Shown: piece by piece, positions 52,231-62,471 of the stretch | How positions within the stretch are numbered: the stretch's first letter is position 1 | Layout: the number at the start of each line of letters is the position of its first letter | NCBI GenBank assembly: GCA_024236295.1 | Contig: JACKKT010000005.1 | Span: 124,001-188,000 of the forward strand | From: Kordiimonadaceae bacterium | Lineage (GTDB): Bacteria; Pseudomonadota; Alphaproteobacteria; Sphingomonadales; Emcibacteraceae | Length of the DNA: 64,000 nt | Reading direction: 5' to 3' | Made by a program: the position numbers and the translations under genes | The notes under the pieces: generated by a model | Database searches by the model: none | What the model saw: the letters and a program-made list of their open reading frames with translations, nothing else | Told to the model about the DNA's origin: nothing

Positions 52231-53754
52231 ATGATTATTAGATCAGTCATAGCTATCCTGACCTTTACGGTTATGCTGTCAAATGCTTTTGGCCAAAACG
52301 TATCGGACATAGTCAGGACATATCGTATGGACCATGAAAAAGATATAATTGATGAGTATATGGCGCTTTTAAAAATGCCGAATATTCCCTCTACTCCCTC
52401 TGACATGGAAAAGAATGCAGCACATATTAGAGCCATGATGGAAAAACGCGGCATAAGAACCAGTCTGCTTGAATTGCCTGATATACCCCCTGTAATTTAT
52501 GGTGAACTTAAGATCCCCGGGGCAACAAAAACCCTGATGTTTTATGCCCATTATGACGGCCAGCCGGTTAACCCCGCACTTTGGTCTTCTTCGCCGTTCG
52601 AGCCTGTTTTTCGCACAGATTTTCCCTATCGTGGTGGAAAGGATATTGCCTATTCCGATTTAACCTATCCGCTTGATCCGACAATCAGAATATTTTCCCG
52701 CTCGGCAGCAGATGACCGCGCGCCGATAATTTCCATGCTGATCGCCCTCGAAGCGATGAAGAATGCTGGAATTTCCCCGTCTATGAACATCAAATTTTTT
52801 ATTGAAGGCGAGGAAGAAAGCGGCTCACCGCATGTGCCCGAATTCATTGAAAAATACAAAGACCGGCTTGATGCGGATCTTTGGTTGTTCTGTGATTCAC
52901 CACTGCATCAAAGCGATAAAAAAACACTTGTTTTCGGGGTACGTGGCGGTTTTAGCATGTCTGTGACCGTTTATGGGGCCGCCCGCCCGCTTCATAGTGG
53001 CCATTACGGAAATTTTAGCCCGAACCCCAATGTGGAACTGGCCTATCTGATCACATCCATGCGTGACGAAGATTCCAATATCCTGATAGACGGCTTTTAT
53101 GATCAGGTTATTATGCCGACGAAAGAAGAACTCGACATCATTAATAATCAGGCCAATAACGATGAAGCGCTGAAATATGACCTTGGCATAAAAAGGCAGG
53201 AAAGCCCCGGCAAACGCTATGAGGAAAGTATTATGTTGCCAGGCTTAAACATTCGCCGCATTGAAACATCCGGCGAAACCGGCGGCGTGATCCCCACTTC
53301 CGCATCCATGCAAATCCGGGTAAGAACCGTACCTGATATGGACGCACAGGTGATTGCCGACCGGCTAATTCGTCATATTGAAAAGCAGGGTTATTTTATT
53401 GTTGATAAGAACCCTGATGTTGACACATTAAGATCTCATGAAAAGGTGGCAAAAATATCCTGGAGCGGTAGTTATAAAGCGATCAGAACATCCACCGCAA
53501 CGCCGGTTTCTAAAGCCCTTATTAAAATTATCGATGATTATACCAATGGTGACATGATTGTGCTTCCGACCATGGGCGGCAATATGCCACTTAGCTATAT
53601 TGATAATGCTCTTGATACCAACATTGTCATTCTGCCTATAGCCAATTTTGATAATAATCAGCATGCACCCAATGAAAATATCAAAATCGGTCACCTTTGG
53701 GACGGAATGGAGATTTTTGCCAATATTTTTACTAAGCTCGGCCCTGACCTATAA
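52231..53754 (+). CDS. exported M20 family metallopeptidase
   Basis: 507 residues from ATG 52231, with GAGGGA upstream and a signal peptide ending NAFGQ. M20 zinc sites are YAHYDGQP (His, Asp), ADDRAPI, and the catalytic EGEEESGSPH. The lid/dimerisation domain follows with LHSGHYG. M20 enzymes cleave dipeptides, N-acyl amino acids or carbamoyl compounds; export points to peptide breakdown outside the cytoplasm. Divergent from the amidohydrolase gene. Confidence 0.9.
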   Translation: MIIRSVIAILTFTVMLSNAFGQNVSDIVRTYRMDHEKDIIDEYMALLKMPNIPSTPSDMEKNAAHIRAMMEKRGIRTSLLELPDIPPVIYGELKIPGATKTLMFYAHYDGQPVNPALWSSSPFEPVFRTDFPYRGGKDIAYSDLTYPLDPTIRIFSRSAADDRAPIISMLIALEAMKNAGISPSMNIKFFIEGEEESGSPHVPEFIEKYKDRLDADLWLFCDSPLHQSDKKTLVFGVRGGFSMSVTVYGAARPLHSGHYGNFSPNPNVELAYLITSMRDEDSNILIDGFYDQVIMPTKEELDIINNQANNDEALKYDLGIKRQESPGKRYEESIMLPGLNIRRIETSGETGGVIPTSASMQIRVRTVPDMDAQVIADRLIRHIEKQGYFIVDKNPDVDTLRSHEKVAKISWSGSYKAIRTSTATPVSKALIKIIDDYTNGDMIVLPTMGGNMPLSYIDNALDTNIVILPIANFDNNQHAPNENIKIGHLWDGMEIFANIFTKLGPDL

Positions 53755-53777
53755 GCTAATTTATTTACAGACAGCCT

Positions 53778-54686
53778 TTAATGTACCTGACCCGGAATTT
53801 TTATTGCCGGGTTAATCTCAAGCGCTTTATCAAACTGAACCCGCGCTGCTTCGTTGTCACCTATTGTCCTTAAGAAAAGGCCGTAATGAAGTCGGGCAAT
53901 TTCACTATCCGGTGAACGGTCAAGCACAGATTCATATAATTCCTTTGCAATTTCATTATTGCCGTTAAGCATTTCACAACTGGCAAGGTCAAGAAAGACA
54001 TGCATATTGGTAGAATCAAGTTTTATAACCAGCTTATAATGCATAATCGCATCATCATAATTACCCGCTGCCTTATTGGCAATGGCCGCATTGATCTGAA
54101 ATTCCACTGCATTCGGTATCAGGCTGGCGGCTTTCTTAAATTGATCAATCGCCTTACCGAATTTCTTTTCCCGCATATAAATTTTGCCAAGATTATTGAA
54201 AGCTCTAGCATTTTTCGGGTCAAGCTTTATGGCTTTTTCATAGCTAATTTTTGCGCGCTCAAAATCCCCTGTCGACCGAAAGGCGTTACCCAGATTAAAC
54301 TGGGTCCCGGCGTTAAGAGGGGCAAGTTCGGCCGCTTTCTTAAAATGGACTAGTGCCTGTTCCACATCACCCTTAAGTGAAAGAACTGAACCAAGAAGAC
54401 TTCTGAGTTCCTGTACATCAGGATAAAGCTCTAGATACATACTGGTTTTTACTTCAACTTCTCTGTATTTTTTTTCTGAAAATAATTGCTGCAATTCATC
54501 AATATCACTTCTAAACAGATTGTTAGGATGCAGTCTTTTATAACCGGCAATCGCTTTTTCATTGTCCGGGTATTTCTGTAATACAGCATTATAATATTTA
54601 ATTGCTTTTTCCCGATCGCCTTTTGCGGCGGCTTCATCAGCAATTTTCAAGGCTGCTTTTGCCGATACAGTTTTTTCATTTGCCAT
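53778..54686 (-). CDS. tetratricopeptide repeat protein
   Basis: 302 residues made of about seven TPR motifs (for example NAGTQFNLGNAFRSTGDFERA, NARAFNNLGKIYMREKKFGKA). No signal peptide is seen, so it is a cytoplasmic scaffold. TPRs bind protein partners. It lies downstream of a sensor kinase on the same strand (92 bp gap) but a link is not shown. Confidence 0.85.
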   Translation of the reverse strand: MANEKTVSAKAALKIADEAAAKGDREKAIKYYNAVLQKYPDNEKAIAGYKRLHPNNLFRSDIDELQQLFSEKKYREVEVKTSMYLELYPDVQELRSLLGSVLSLKGDVEQALVHFKKAAELAPLNAGTQFNLGNAFRSTGDFERAKISYEKAIKLDPKNARAFNNLGKIYMREKKFGKAIDQFKKAASLIPNAVEFQINAAIANKAAGNYDDAIMHYKLVIKLDSTNMHVFLDLASCEMLNGNNEIAKELYESVLDRSPDSEIARLHYGLFLRTIGDNEAARVQFDKALEINPAIKIPGQVH

Positions 54687-54778
54687 AATTAAAATTTCTC
54701 AAATAAATTCATTAAACCTTTACAGACATATATATTGGCTTTGTAGCAAATGCAAATTGCATCAAAAATATTTTATAT

Positions 54779-57229
54779 TCAACCGGATTTGCTACTTTGA
54801 AGCACCCTTGTATGCGGCAACCAGATTGTCGCTGTAGTTCCCACCCCCAGCTCGCTTTCCAGAATAAAATATCCCTGGTGAAGTTCTGCCAAATGCTTCA
54901 CAATAGGCAGGCCTAATCCTGTACCGGCATCTTTTTGTCTGTGATCTTCGTGCCCTTGACCGAAAGGGATAAGCACATGTTCCAGCTTTTCTTTCGGAAT
55001 ACCTATACCATTATCCTTTACGACAACTCTTAATGCGCCATCCTCTTCACTTGATAAGTAACAGACAATTTTTCCTCCGCGTTTTGTAAATTTCATTGAA
55101 TTTGATAAAAGATTTATAAGGGCTCTTTTTATCGCATGTTCATCCGCAAAAATTCTAATGCCATATTTAAGATAATCAGTATTCAAAGTCAGACTTATGC
55201 CTTTTTCCTCTGCCTGTACCCCTAACATTTTGACTGTATCCTGAACACAGTCCAGAATATCAAATTCTTCCTCAAAAATTTCCCATTTACCTGTATCAAT
55301 TTTTGTCAGATCAAGTATGTCATTAACAACGGTTGCCAAATGTTGGCCACTGTCTTTTATATCCTTGATATATTCACGGTATTTTTCTTCTTTAATATCA
55401 CCGTAAACGCCCGATGACATAACCTCGGAAAAGCCGATAATTGCATTAAGAGGCGTTCTGATCTCATGGCTCATATTCGCCAGAAAATTTGATCTGGCTT
55501 TATTGGCCTCCTCAGCTTTGGCTTTTGCCTCTTTTAATTGTTCCTCTATCTTTTGCCTTCTGGCAACTTCCCGTTTAAGACTAATAGCCCAAATTAAAAA
55601 GAGCAAAATCACGACAACCGACCCCGCCAGTATTGCCCAAATAAGATCATAATTTTGCTTGGTATCAAGCTTTACGGATAGCCAATTGCTTGAAATTTCT
55701 GCTTTTTTACTTGCCGGAATTGATTGCATAGCTTTCGCCATTGCACTTGCCAAAAGTGGTTTATTTGGTGTTATTGCCATCGAAAGCTCTGTTGCATAGG
55801 GCGTTTCACCGGCGACAACAAGTTGGGTATACCCTTCTTGCGCAATTGCATAACTGCTGGTTAGGATATCTCCAACTGTTGCATCCACTTCGCCTGTTGC
55901 CAGTAACCGGAGCGTATCTGATACGGTATCAACCTCAACTATATCAATTCCGGGAAATTCACGACTTATGGCTTCTGTATTTCTAAAGCCTTTAATTTGA
56001 GCCAATTTATGACCATAAAGGCCATCCATTGTGCTAAAAACCTGTGAATCATCTCTGGTGAAAATAACATTGGCGAGTGAAATATAACTTTCAGTAAAAT
56101 TCATCAATTTCTGACGATCTTCGGTTTTAACTATCGCAGAAATAACATCGGCTCCACCATTTAAAAAAACTGAAATTCCTTCAGAAAAATTCTTGTTTTT
56201 TACCCATTCAAATTGAACATTAAGTTTGCCTGAAATTTCTTCAAGATAGGCACCAGCCATACCTCTAATTCTGCCATTCTGATCAATAAATTCTAGCGGT
56301 GGAATAGTCGGGTCTGCCGCAACTCTAACAATGGGGTTTTTGGCTAACCAGACTTTTTCTTCTTCCGTTAGGCCAATGTCATTTTCACTTTTATATTCCG
56401 CCTGCCATTTATTTGAAAGTGCCCTGAATTCAGCGTCACTTACCTCTGCTTTACCTTTTTCCAGTATTTGCGCCAACATGGGCCAATCCTTGCGCGCGGC
56501 AAGCCTGATTGGATTACCCTGATTAAGTTCCGGAAATACACTTTGGCCGATTACTTCTACACCAGTAATAGCATTTCTTGAAATTGTATAATTGGCGACT
56601 GGCAGCACCACGGTAAATACGTCAATCTTACCGTCCTGAAGTGATTGAAATGCCTGAACCACGGATTGTTGTTCTACCAGATCAAGATATCCGTAATATT
56701 CTTTAATCACAGTCGCACTGGCTATTCCATTAATGACACCAATGCGCCTGCCCTTAAGATCGTCAATTGTTCTAATTGGCAGCGACCCTGTTCGCCCAAA
56801 AAAATATAATGGCATCCCCAGATATGGGCTCGTAAAATTCAAATAATCTTTTCGTGCTTCATTTATTACCAGGGCGTGAGTAATATCCACATCATGGTTT
56901 CTTAGCTGTTTGTGAATTTCCTCGACACTGTCATTGGTAATATATACCAGTCTAAACCCGATTTTTTCAGCAACCAGGTTCAGATAATCTATGGAAAAAC
57001 CAGCTGGTTTTTCTCCGTCAAAATAATCAAGTGGTGCCCAGCTCGTATAATTTGTTGCTCTAAGTACAGGGTGATCTTCTACCCATGCTTTTTCCGTTTC
57101 ATTTAAAAAATCACCAACCTTTGGTACCGGCGAAGTTTCCTGTCCCAAAGCTGTCATCACAATACAACATAGGGATATAAAACCCAAAACTAAGCCAGAT
57201 GTGAATTTTGTTACCCGATATTTTGTCAC
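54779..57229 (-). CDS. membrane histidine kinase with two SBP_bac_3 (VFT) domains
   Basis: 816 residues. The order is signal segment (about 12-29), VFT 1 (about 45-275), VFT 2 (about 290-518, with RVAADPTIPPLEFID), transmembrane helix 529-549, coiled-coil linker, HisKA with His588 (NMSHEIRTPLN), HATPase_c with NLLSNSMKF, DNGIGI and GTGLGL. There is no receiver or output domain. It resembles the kinase at 5136-7523 and its neighbours, and the DHp is PdhS/PleC-like. Ligand unknown, probably an amino acid. Confidence 0.9.
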   Translation of the reverse strand: MTKYRVTKFTSGLVLGFISLCCIVMTALGQETSPVPKVGDFLNETEKAWVEDHPVLRATNYTSWAPLDYFDGEKPAGFSIDYLNLVAEKIGFRLVYITNDSVEEIHKQLRNHDVDITHALVINEARKDYLNFTSPYLGMPLYFFGRTGSLPIRTIDDLKGRRIGVINGIASATVIKEYYGYLDLVEQQSVVQAFQSLQDGKIDVFTVVLPVANYTISRNAITGVEVIGQSVFPELNQGNPIRLAARKDWPMLAQILEKGKAEVSDAEFRALSNKWQAEYKSENDIGLTEEEKVWLAKNPIVRVAADPTIPPLEFIDQNGRIRGMAGAYLEEISGKLNVQFEWVKNKNFSEGISVFLNGGADVISAIVKTEDRQKLMNFTESYISLANVIFTRDDSQVFSTMDGLYGHKLAQIKGFRNTEAISREFPGIDIVEVDTVSDTLRLLATGEVDATVGDILTSSYAIAQEGYTQLVVAGETPYATELSMAITPNKPLLASAMAKAMQSIPASKKAEISSNWLSVKLDTKQNYDLIWAILAGSVVVILLFLIWAISLKREVARRQKIEEQLKEAKAKAEEANKARSNFLANMSHEIRTPLNAIIGFSEVMSSGVYGDIKEEKYREYIKDIKDSGQHLATVVNDILDLTKIDTGKWEIFEEEFDILDCVQDTVKMLGVQAEEKGISLTLNTDYLKYGIRIFADEHAIKRALINLLSNSMKFTKRGGKIVCYLSSEEDGALRVVVKDNGIGIPKEKLEHVLIPFGQGHEDHRQKDAGTGLGLPIVKHLAELHQGYFILESELGVGTTATIWLPHTRVLQSSKSG

Positions 57230-57346
57230 AAACCCAACCTTAATTACTCTTCCCCATAAAGAATTATAGAAAGCGTTTTTAAATTTAACAAGTCAATTGA
57301 GTTTTTGGGTCAGAATAGTTCTACGTAATCAGATAGAATAATCCGC

Positions 57347-59206
57347 TCAGCTGTTGATAGCCTTCTTGATGGGCATATATTTAGTCAACAGAACACGATT
57401 CTCAGGTAGCGTAATTACTGCTTTAGTTCCAATACCGACTTCACTGAACAGATTAAAATGACCTCCATGGAGTTCGACAAGTTTTTTTACAATTGGCAGA
57501 CCAAGTCCTGTACCTTCTTCATTAAGGTCATGGGAAGCATCCCCCTGCTCAAATGCATTCATAACCAGCGCTATGCGGTTTGCAGGTATCCCTACCCCTG
57601 TATCTTCAACGCTAATGACCGCCTGTCCTTTATCATCCAATTCTATTTTGCAGGTGACATTACCTGACTCTCCGGTAAATTTAATAGCATTGGATATAAT
57701 ATTAATAACCGCCCGCTTAATAGCATGAGCATCCCCATAGATACTGATACGTCGCCCGGATTCCCCTTTTTGTTTAGTAAAGATAATATTTTTATTCTTT
57801 GCATGCGGCTCCAGCATTTTCATGGCATCATCAATACAATCATCTAGAGAAAAATCCGTTTCAACCAAATGCCATTTTCCGGCTTCAATTTTTGATAAAT
57901 CAAGGATATCCTTGATTACCGTAGCCAGATGTTCGCCGCTGTCTTTGATGTTATTTAGATATTCAATATATCGAGGTTCTTTAATTTCCCCAAATATTCC
58001 GGAAAGCATTACATCAGAAAAGCCGATTATGGCATTAAGTGGCGTTCTGATTTCATGAGACATATTGGCCAGAAATTCTGATTTTGCCTTATTTGCTTCT
58101 TCCGCTTCGATCTGAGCTTCTTCAGCAACCACTTGCGATAATTCCGCAAGATATTTGGCATGTTCTGCAGCTGCTCTTGCATCTTCTGCATCCAGCCTGG
58201 AAATAAGAAGTTCGTCTTCGGCTTTTTTACGGCGTTTAATTTCTTTCCTAAGTCCGAGGTTCCAAACAAGAATTAAAGCAACAATTATTGTGGATATTAC
58301 AAGAATCCACCAAACCAGACTGTTATTTTTGTTTTCAACGGTTTTTAAAACAAGCCAGTTTCGCAGAATCTGATTTCTTTCAGCGATTGTAATTGACGAT
58401 AACGCTTTCTGAAGTGAACTAGCGAGCAATGGTAATTCTGACCGTGCAGCCATGGAAATAAAACCTTTATATGGTGTTACGCCGACAACGGACAAATTTG
58501 TCAATGCCTCTGCCGTCATATTATAACTCGTTATCGGGACACTGCCGATATGGGCATCCACCTTACCTGCTGAAACAAGTTTTAAAGCATCCGCAATAGT
58601 TTGCACTTCAACAATTTCAATATCCGGATAATCTTCTTTAATCTGTTTATTAAGCACAAATCCTTTAATTTCAGCAATTTTATGCCCGCGAAGCCCTTCC
58701 ATATCTCCAAAAATCTCAGCGCCATCACGGCTGAATATCATGCTAGAGACATTCAGATAACTATCTGTAAATGCAAGGTATTTATTTCTTTCTTCTGATG
58801 GTGCTACTGCTGATAGCATCTGAGCCTGCTTGTTCTGGATCATAGCCATGCCATCATCAAAATCTTTATTACCAACCCATTCAAAACGAACATTGAGTTT
58901 GTTTTCTATTTTTCTTAGATAAGCACCAGCAATTCCACTGATCTGGTTATTTTTATCAATAAATTCTACAGGTGGGATTGCCGGATCAACAGCAACTCTA
59001 ATAACGGGATTTTGAGCAAGCCAATCTTTTTCCTCTTGGCTCAAATTTGGTATCAATTCTCCATTATCATTCTCTGCACTGATGGCATAACCTGGGCCAA
59101 GTAACAAAAATATTGCAAATAGAAACAGAACAAATTTATTTCGCGAAGTGGAAAATAAATATTCTAAAAATTTTAATTTAATTATAATTTTGATTAACTT
59201 TACCAT
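57347..59206 (-). CDS. membrane histidine kinase with one SBP_bac_3 domain
   Basis: 619 residues, shorter than its neighbours. It has a signal/anchor helix (about 25-44), one VFT domain (about 55-290, with RVAVDPAIPPVEFID, matching the second VFT of related kinases), a transmembrane helix (297-316), an extended coiled coil (320-375), HisKA with His384, HATPase_c with NIISNAIKF, DTGVGI and GTGLGL. The first VFT domain seems lost. AGGATGAG lies before the ATG. No receiver domain. Confidence 0.9.
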   Translation of the reverse strand: MVKLIKIIIKLKFLEYLFSTSRNKFVLFLFAIFLLLGPGYAISAENDNGELIPNLSQEEKDWLAQNPVIRVAVDPAIPPVEFIDKNNQISGIAGAYLRKIENKLNVRFEWVGNKDFDDGMAMIQNKQAQMLSAVAPSEERNKYLAFTDSYLNVSSMIFSRDGAEIFGDMEGLRGHKIAEIKGFVLNKQIKEDYPDIEIVEVQTIADALKLVSAGKVDAHIGSVPITSYNMTAEALTNLSVVGVTPYKGFISMAARSELPLLASSLQKALSSITIAERNQILRNWLVLKTVENKNNSLVWWILVISTIIVALILVWNLGLRKEIKRRKKAEDELLISRLDAEDARAAAEHAKYLAELSQVVAEEAQIEAEEANKAKSEFLANMSHEIRTPLNAIIGFSDVMLSGIFGEIKEPRYIEYLNNIKDSGEHLATVIKDILDLSKIEAGKWHLVETDFSLDDCIDDAMKMLEPHAKNKNIIFTKQKGESGRRISIYGDAHAIKRAVINIISNAIKFTGESGNVTCKIELDDKGQAVISVEDTGVGIPANRIALVMNAFEQGDASHDLNEEGTGLGLPIVKKLVELHGGHFNLFSEVGIGTKAVITLPENRVLLTKYMPIKKAINS

Positions 59207-59316
59207 GCATACTCATCCTAGGAATATGCAGAATATTTGATTAACCTTAAATTTATATTAACAAATAAAATCAATCTGTTCGCCAGGCCGGTTAAACAAT
59301 AGGAACAGGAAATAAA

Positions 59317-61764
59317 TTAATTAATAACCCTTTCTTTTGGTAAATTTGCTGACGCTTTCGTTCCTATCCCCACTTTACTTTCTACTGAAAAAGTTCCCCC
59401 ATGTAATGTAACGAGCTGGTTAACAATAGCCAGTCCGAGGCCCGTCCCCCCTTTATTAAGATTTTTAAGCTCATATGCCTGACCAAATGGGCTTAAAACT
59501 ACCTTAAGCCTGTCTTCTGCAATACCAACACCATTATCAATAACTTCAATCGTTAGTGATCCGACGGGTTCTCTTTTAATATTGATATCGATTTTTCCAC
59601 CATCCGCAGTGAATTTTACGGAATTTGAAATAAGATTATCTATAATCCTTCTGATACAACTTTCATCTGCAAGTAATGCTACTTCCCGATCTTCATTGTT
59701 AATATTAATATTAATGGATAAGTTTCTTTCTTTTGCTTTCTGGCAATATGGTTTTATGCATTCCTCCACAGTCCTGAGTAAATCAAAATCAATATCTGTC
59801 ATGTGCCATTTTCCGGCTTCAATTTTTGAAAGATCAAGAATATCGTTGATAACCACTGAAAGATGTTCACCGCTCCATTTTATATCCTTCAGATATTCCC
59901 TGTATTTTCGTTGGGAAACTCTGCCGAAAGTTTCTGAAGTTATGACGTCAGAAAAACCGATAATTGCGTTTAGGGGAGTTCTTATTTCATGGCTCATATT
60001 TGCCAGAAAGGTTGACTTTGCTGCCATTGCCGTTTCCGCTTCCTTTTGTGATTTTATAAGTTCTCCCTCAATAATTTTTCGGCGGGAAATTTCCCGGCGT
60101 AAACTGTTCATCCAAATAAAAAGAATAAGAAGCAGGGCGAATACTACAACGAAAATATTCAATATAAGATTAGTTTGATCACGCTCAACTTTAATTGAAA
60201 GCCAATTTCTGGAAAAAGCAGCCTTTTCACCAGCAGTAATTGAATTGAGCGCTTTCTGCATTGAACTGCCTAGCAGATCCAAATCATTACGGATGCCAAA
60301 TGAGTAAGATGATTTCATGGGCGTTTCTCCACTAACAACAATATCTTTATAGCCTTCAAGGGCAATTATTCGTGAAGTTAATGGAATGATACCTATATAG
60401 GCATCCACCATACCGTCATTTAATAGTTTCAAGGCCGAGCTAACATCATCAACTTCAACTACCTCAATATCCGGAAATTCATTTCTTATTTCATCAGAAA
60501 CTGCATAATTCTTTATCTGGGCAACTTTTTTATTTTTAAGGGATGCCATATTTATAAAACCTGGACCGCTTTTTTTACTGAAAATCATTTCTGAAAACAC
60601 CACATAATTATCAGTAAAATTCAGATTTTCCTGTGGTTTCAAAATTGCCCCTGAGGAAAGAATAATATCGGCTTTACCAGCATTTATGGCTGAAAGACCT
60701 TCTTCTCGTGTTTCATTGCCAATCCATTGAAAACGAACATTTAATCGCTTGGCAATCAGATCTAGATAAGCCCCTGCAATACCAGTTACTTTATTATCTT
60801 CATCTATATCAATTAATGGTAATAGTCCTTTTTCTGAAACCAGATGGATGACATGGTGATTATCAAGCCATTCTCTTTCTGCTCCGTTTAGACCGACCTG
60901 ATCATCTATGATATTTTCTGTCTGCCATTTGCTGCTAAGATCCATATATTCGGAAGCGGAAACCTGTTCCATGCCTTTTTCTATTATTGAAAGCAAGATC
61001 GGCCAGTCTTTACGAACCGCAAACCGCAGTTCATCGGCATATAAAGATTCTGCCAAAATATTTGTTCCAATAACATCAATATTGGTAATAAAATTCTTTT
61101 CGATAATATAGCTGGCATTTGGTTGTCGACTGACAAAAACATCAATATTACCCGCTGATAATGCAATCAAAGCTTCTCTGATATTGTCAAAAATAACAAG
61201 GTTTAATCGTTTATAGTTTTCCTTGAATATTTTTTCACTTGGCCAGTCTTTAACCACACCAATTTTTTTATTAATCAGATCATTTATACCACCAATTTTA
61301 TCGGCACCTATTGTACCATAAAATATCATTGGCATATTGAAGTAGGGCGATGAATAATACCAATCAATGTCTCCTTTCTTTTTCTCAAGCATGCTGAGAA
61401 GGACATCAATCTCCTTATTTTCTGCCATTTCCAATAATTTAGGCCAGCTATCATTGCTAATAAATTCGACTTTTATGCCGACCTTAGAGGCAATCAGTTT
61501 TATATAATCAACTGAAAAACCGGCAGGGCTTCCTTCTGAAATATATTCAATAGGTGGCCATTTTGTAAAATTCGACACCCGGATTACAGGGTGATCATTT
61601 ATCCAGTTAGTTTCTTCATTTGTTAAATTTGCTGAAACTGAATTATTCTGTGCATAAACATTAAGTAATGGAATAAATAAAATGCCCAGCAATAGGATGC
61701 CGCGCGCATTAACCCTCAACGAACGCCTGTTAAAAATAATTCCGATGAATGCCCAACCCACCAT
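59317..61764 (-). CDS. membrane histidine kinase with two SBP_bac_3 (VFT) domains
   Basis: 815 residues from ATG 61764, preferred over an upstream TTG at 61815 because GGTGAG lies 7 nt before it. VFT 1 and VFT 2 are followed by a transmembrane helix (about 534-552), HisKA with His592 and HATPase_c (NLISNSVKF, DNGVGI, GTGLGL). The second VFT is diverged: where others read DPxIPPxEFID, this reads SEKGLLPLIDID, so its ligand may differ. No receiver domain. Confidence 0.9.
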   Translation of the reverse strand: MVGWAFIGIIFNRRSLRVNARGILLLGILFIPLLNVYAQNNSVSANLTNEETNWINDHPVIRVSNFTKWPPIEYISEGSPAGFSVDYIKLIASKVGIKVEFISNDSWPKLLEMAENKEIDVLLSMLEKKKGDIDWYYSSPYFNMPMIFYGTIGADKIGGINDLINKKIGVVKDWPSEKIFKENYKRLNLVIFDNIREALIALSAGNIDVFVSRQPNASYIIEKNFITNIDVIGTNILAESLYADELRFAVRKDWPILLSIIEKGMEQVSASEYMDLSSKWQTENIIDDQVGLNGAEREWLDNHHVIHLVSEKGLLPLIDIDEDNKVTGIAGAYLDLIAKRLNVRFQWIGNETREEGLSAINAGKADIILSSGAILKPQENLNFTDNYVVFSEMIFSKKSGPGFINMASLKNKKVAQIKNYAVSDEIRNEFPDIEVVEVDDVSSALKLLNDGMVDAYIGIIPLTSRIIALEGYKDIVVSGETPMKSSYSFGIRNDLDLLGSSMQKALNSITAGEKAAFSRNWLSIKVERDQTNLILNIFVVVFALLLILFIWMNSLRREISRRKIIEGELIKSQKEAETAMAAKSTFLANMSHEIRTPLNAIIGFSDVITSETFGRVSQRKYREYLKDIKWSGEHLSVVINDILDLSKIEAGKWHMTDIDFDLLRTVEECIKPYCQKAKERNLSINININNEDREVALLADESCIRRIIDNLISNSVKFTADGGKIDINIKREPVGSLTIEVIDNGVGIAEDRLKVVLSPFGQAYELKNLNKGGTGLGLAIVNQLVTLHGGTFSVESKVGIGTKASANLPKERVIN

Positions 61765-61895
61765 AAAATAACTCACCCGGACTTTAAAACTTACCCCCTT
61801 TTTCACGATATCCAAATTTTTGACAAATTGAAACTCTTTTGCGGTTTATTCGTTAAAAATACTTTTTTAATTCATATAACCTTTTGAAAGTGAAT

Positions 61896-61924
61896 AAAAA
61901 AAGCCCACTTAATAATAAGCGGGC
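61896..61924 (-). terminator. rho-independent terminator of rplM-rpsI
   Basis: On the minus strand GCCCGCTT pairs with AAGTGGGC (one G-U) around ATTATT and is followed by seven T (61896-61902). It closes the ribosomal protein operon. Confidence 0.85.
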
Positions 61925-61952
61925 CTTTCTTGATAATGCAGTAAAAAAATGA

Positions 61953-62471
61953 TTAGCGTTTTGAGAACTGGAAGCTCTTACGCGCTTTCGCCTTACCATA
62001 TTTCTTACGTTCAACTACCCTTGCGTCACGTGTCAGGAAGCCAGCAGCTTTAATGACAGGACGAAGTTCAGGTTCAAAATTGGTAAGTGCTTTACTAATC
62101 CCATGGCGAACTGCGCCCGCCTGACCCGAAAGCCCACCACCGCTTACAGTAGCCATCACGTCATACTGACCAACACGACCGGCAACTTCAAAAGCCTGAC
62201 CAATAATCATGCGAAGCGTCGGACGCGCAAAATAAATTGCTTCTTCACGGCCATTAACAGTAATCACACCTTTACCAGGTTTAATCCAGACACGGGCAAT
62301 CGCATCTTTACGTTTACCAGTAGCATATGCACGGCCATGTTCATCAATTTTTTTAACGTAACCTGTAGCGTCATCACCAGCTACCTGTGTCGCTGCAGCG
62401 GCATCAGTTTTAGCTGTAGCGGCCTTAGTAACCTCTTTTAGGTCTTCTAATGTTTTTTTATCTTCAGCCAT
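61953..62471 (-). CDS. rpsI: 30S ribosomal protein S9
   Basis: 172 residues from ATG 62471, which overlaps the rplM stop by 8 bp. The conserved core has ATGKRKDAIARVW, NGREEAIYF and a C-terminal KARKSFQFSKR, typical of S9, whose tail reaches the P site. A 40-residue alanine/lysine-rich N-terminal extension, as in other Alphaproteobacteria, precedes the core. Cotranscribed with rplM. Confidence 0.96.
   Translation of the reverse strand: MAEDKKTLEDLKEVTKAATAKTDAAAATQVAGDDATGYVKKIDEHGRAYATGKRKDAIARVWIKPGKGVITVNGREEAIYFARPTLRMIIGQAFEVAGRVGQYDVMATVSGGGLSGQAGAVRHGISKALTNFEPELRPVIKAAGFLTRDARVVERKKYGKAKARKSFQFSKR

Noticed and set aside
59582..60178. A 198-codon plus-strand open frame
   Set aside because: It is antisense to the kinase domain of the gene at 59317-61764 and has no signal of its own.
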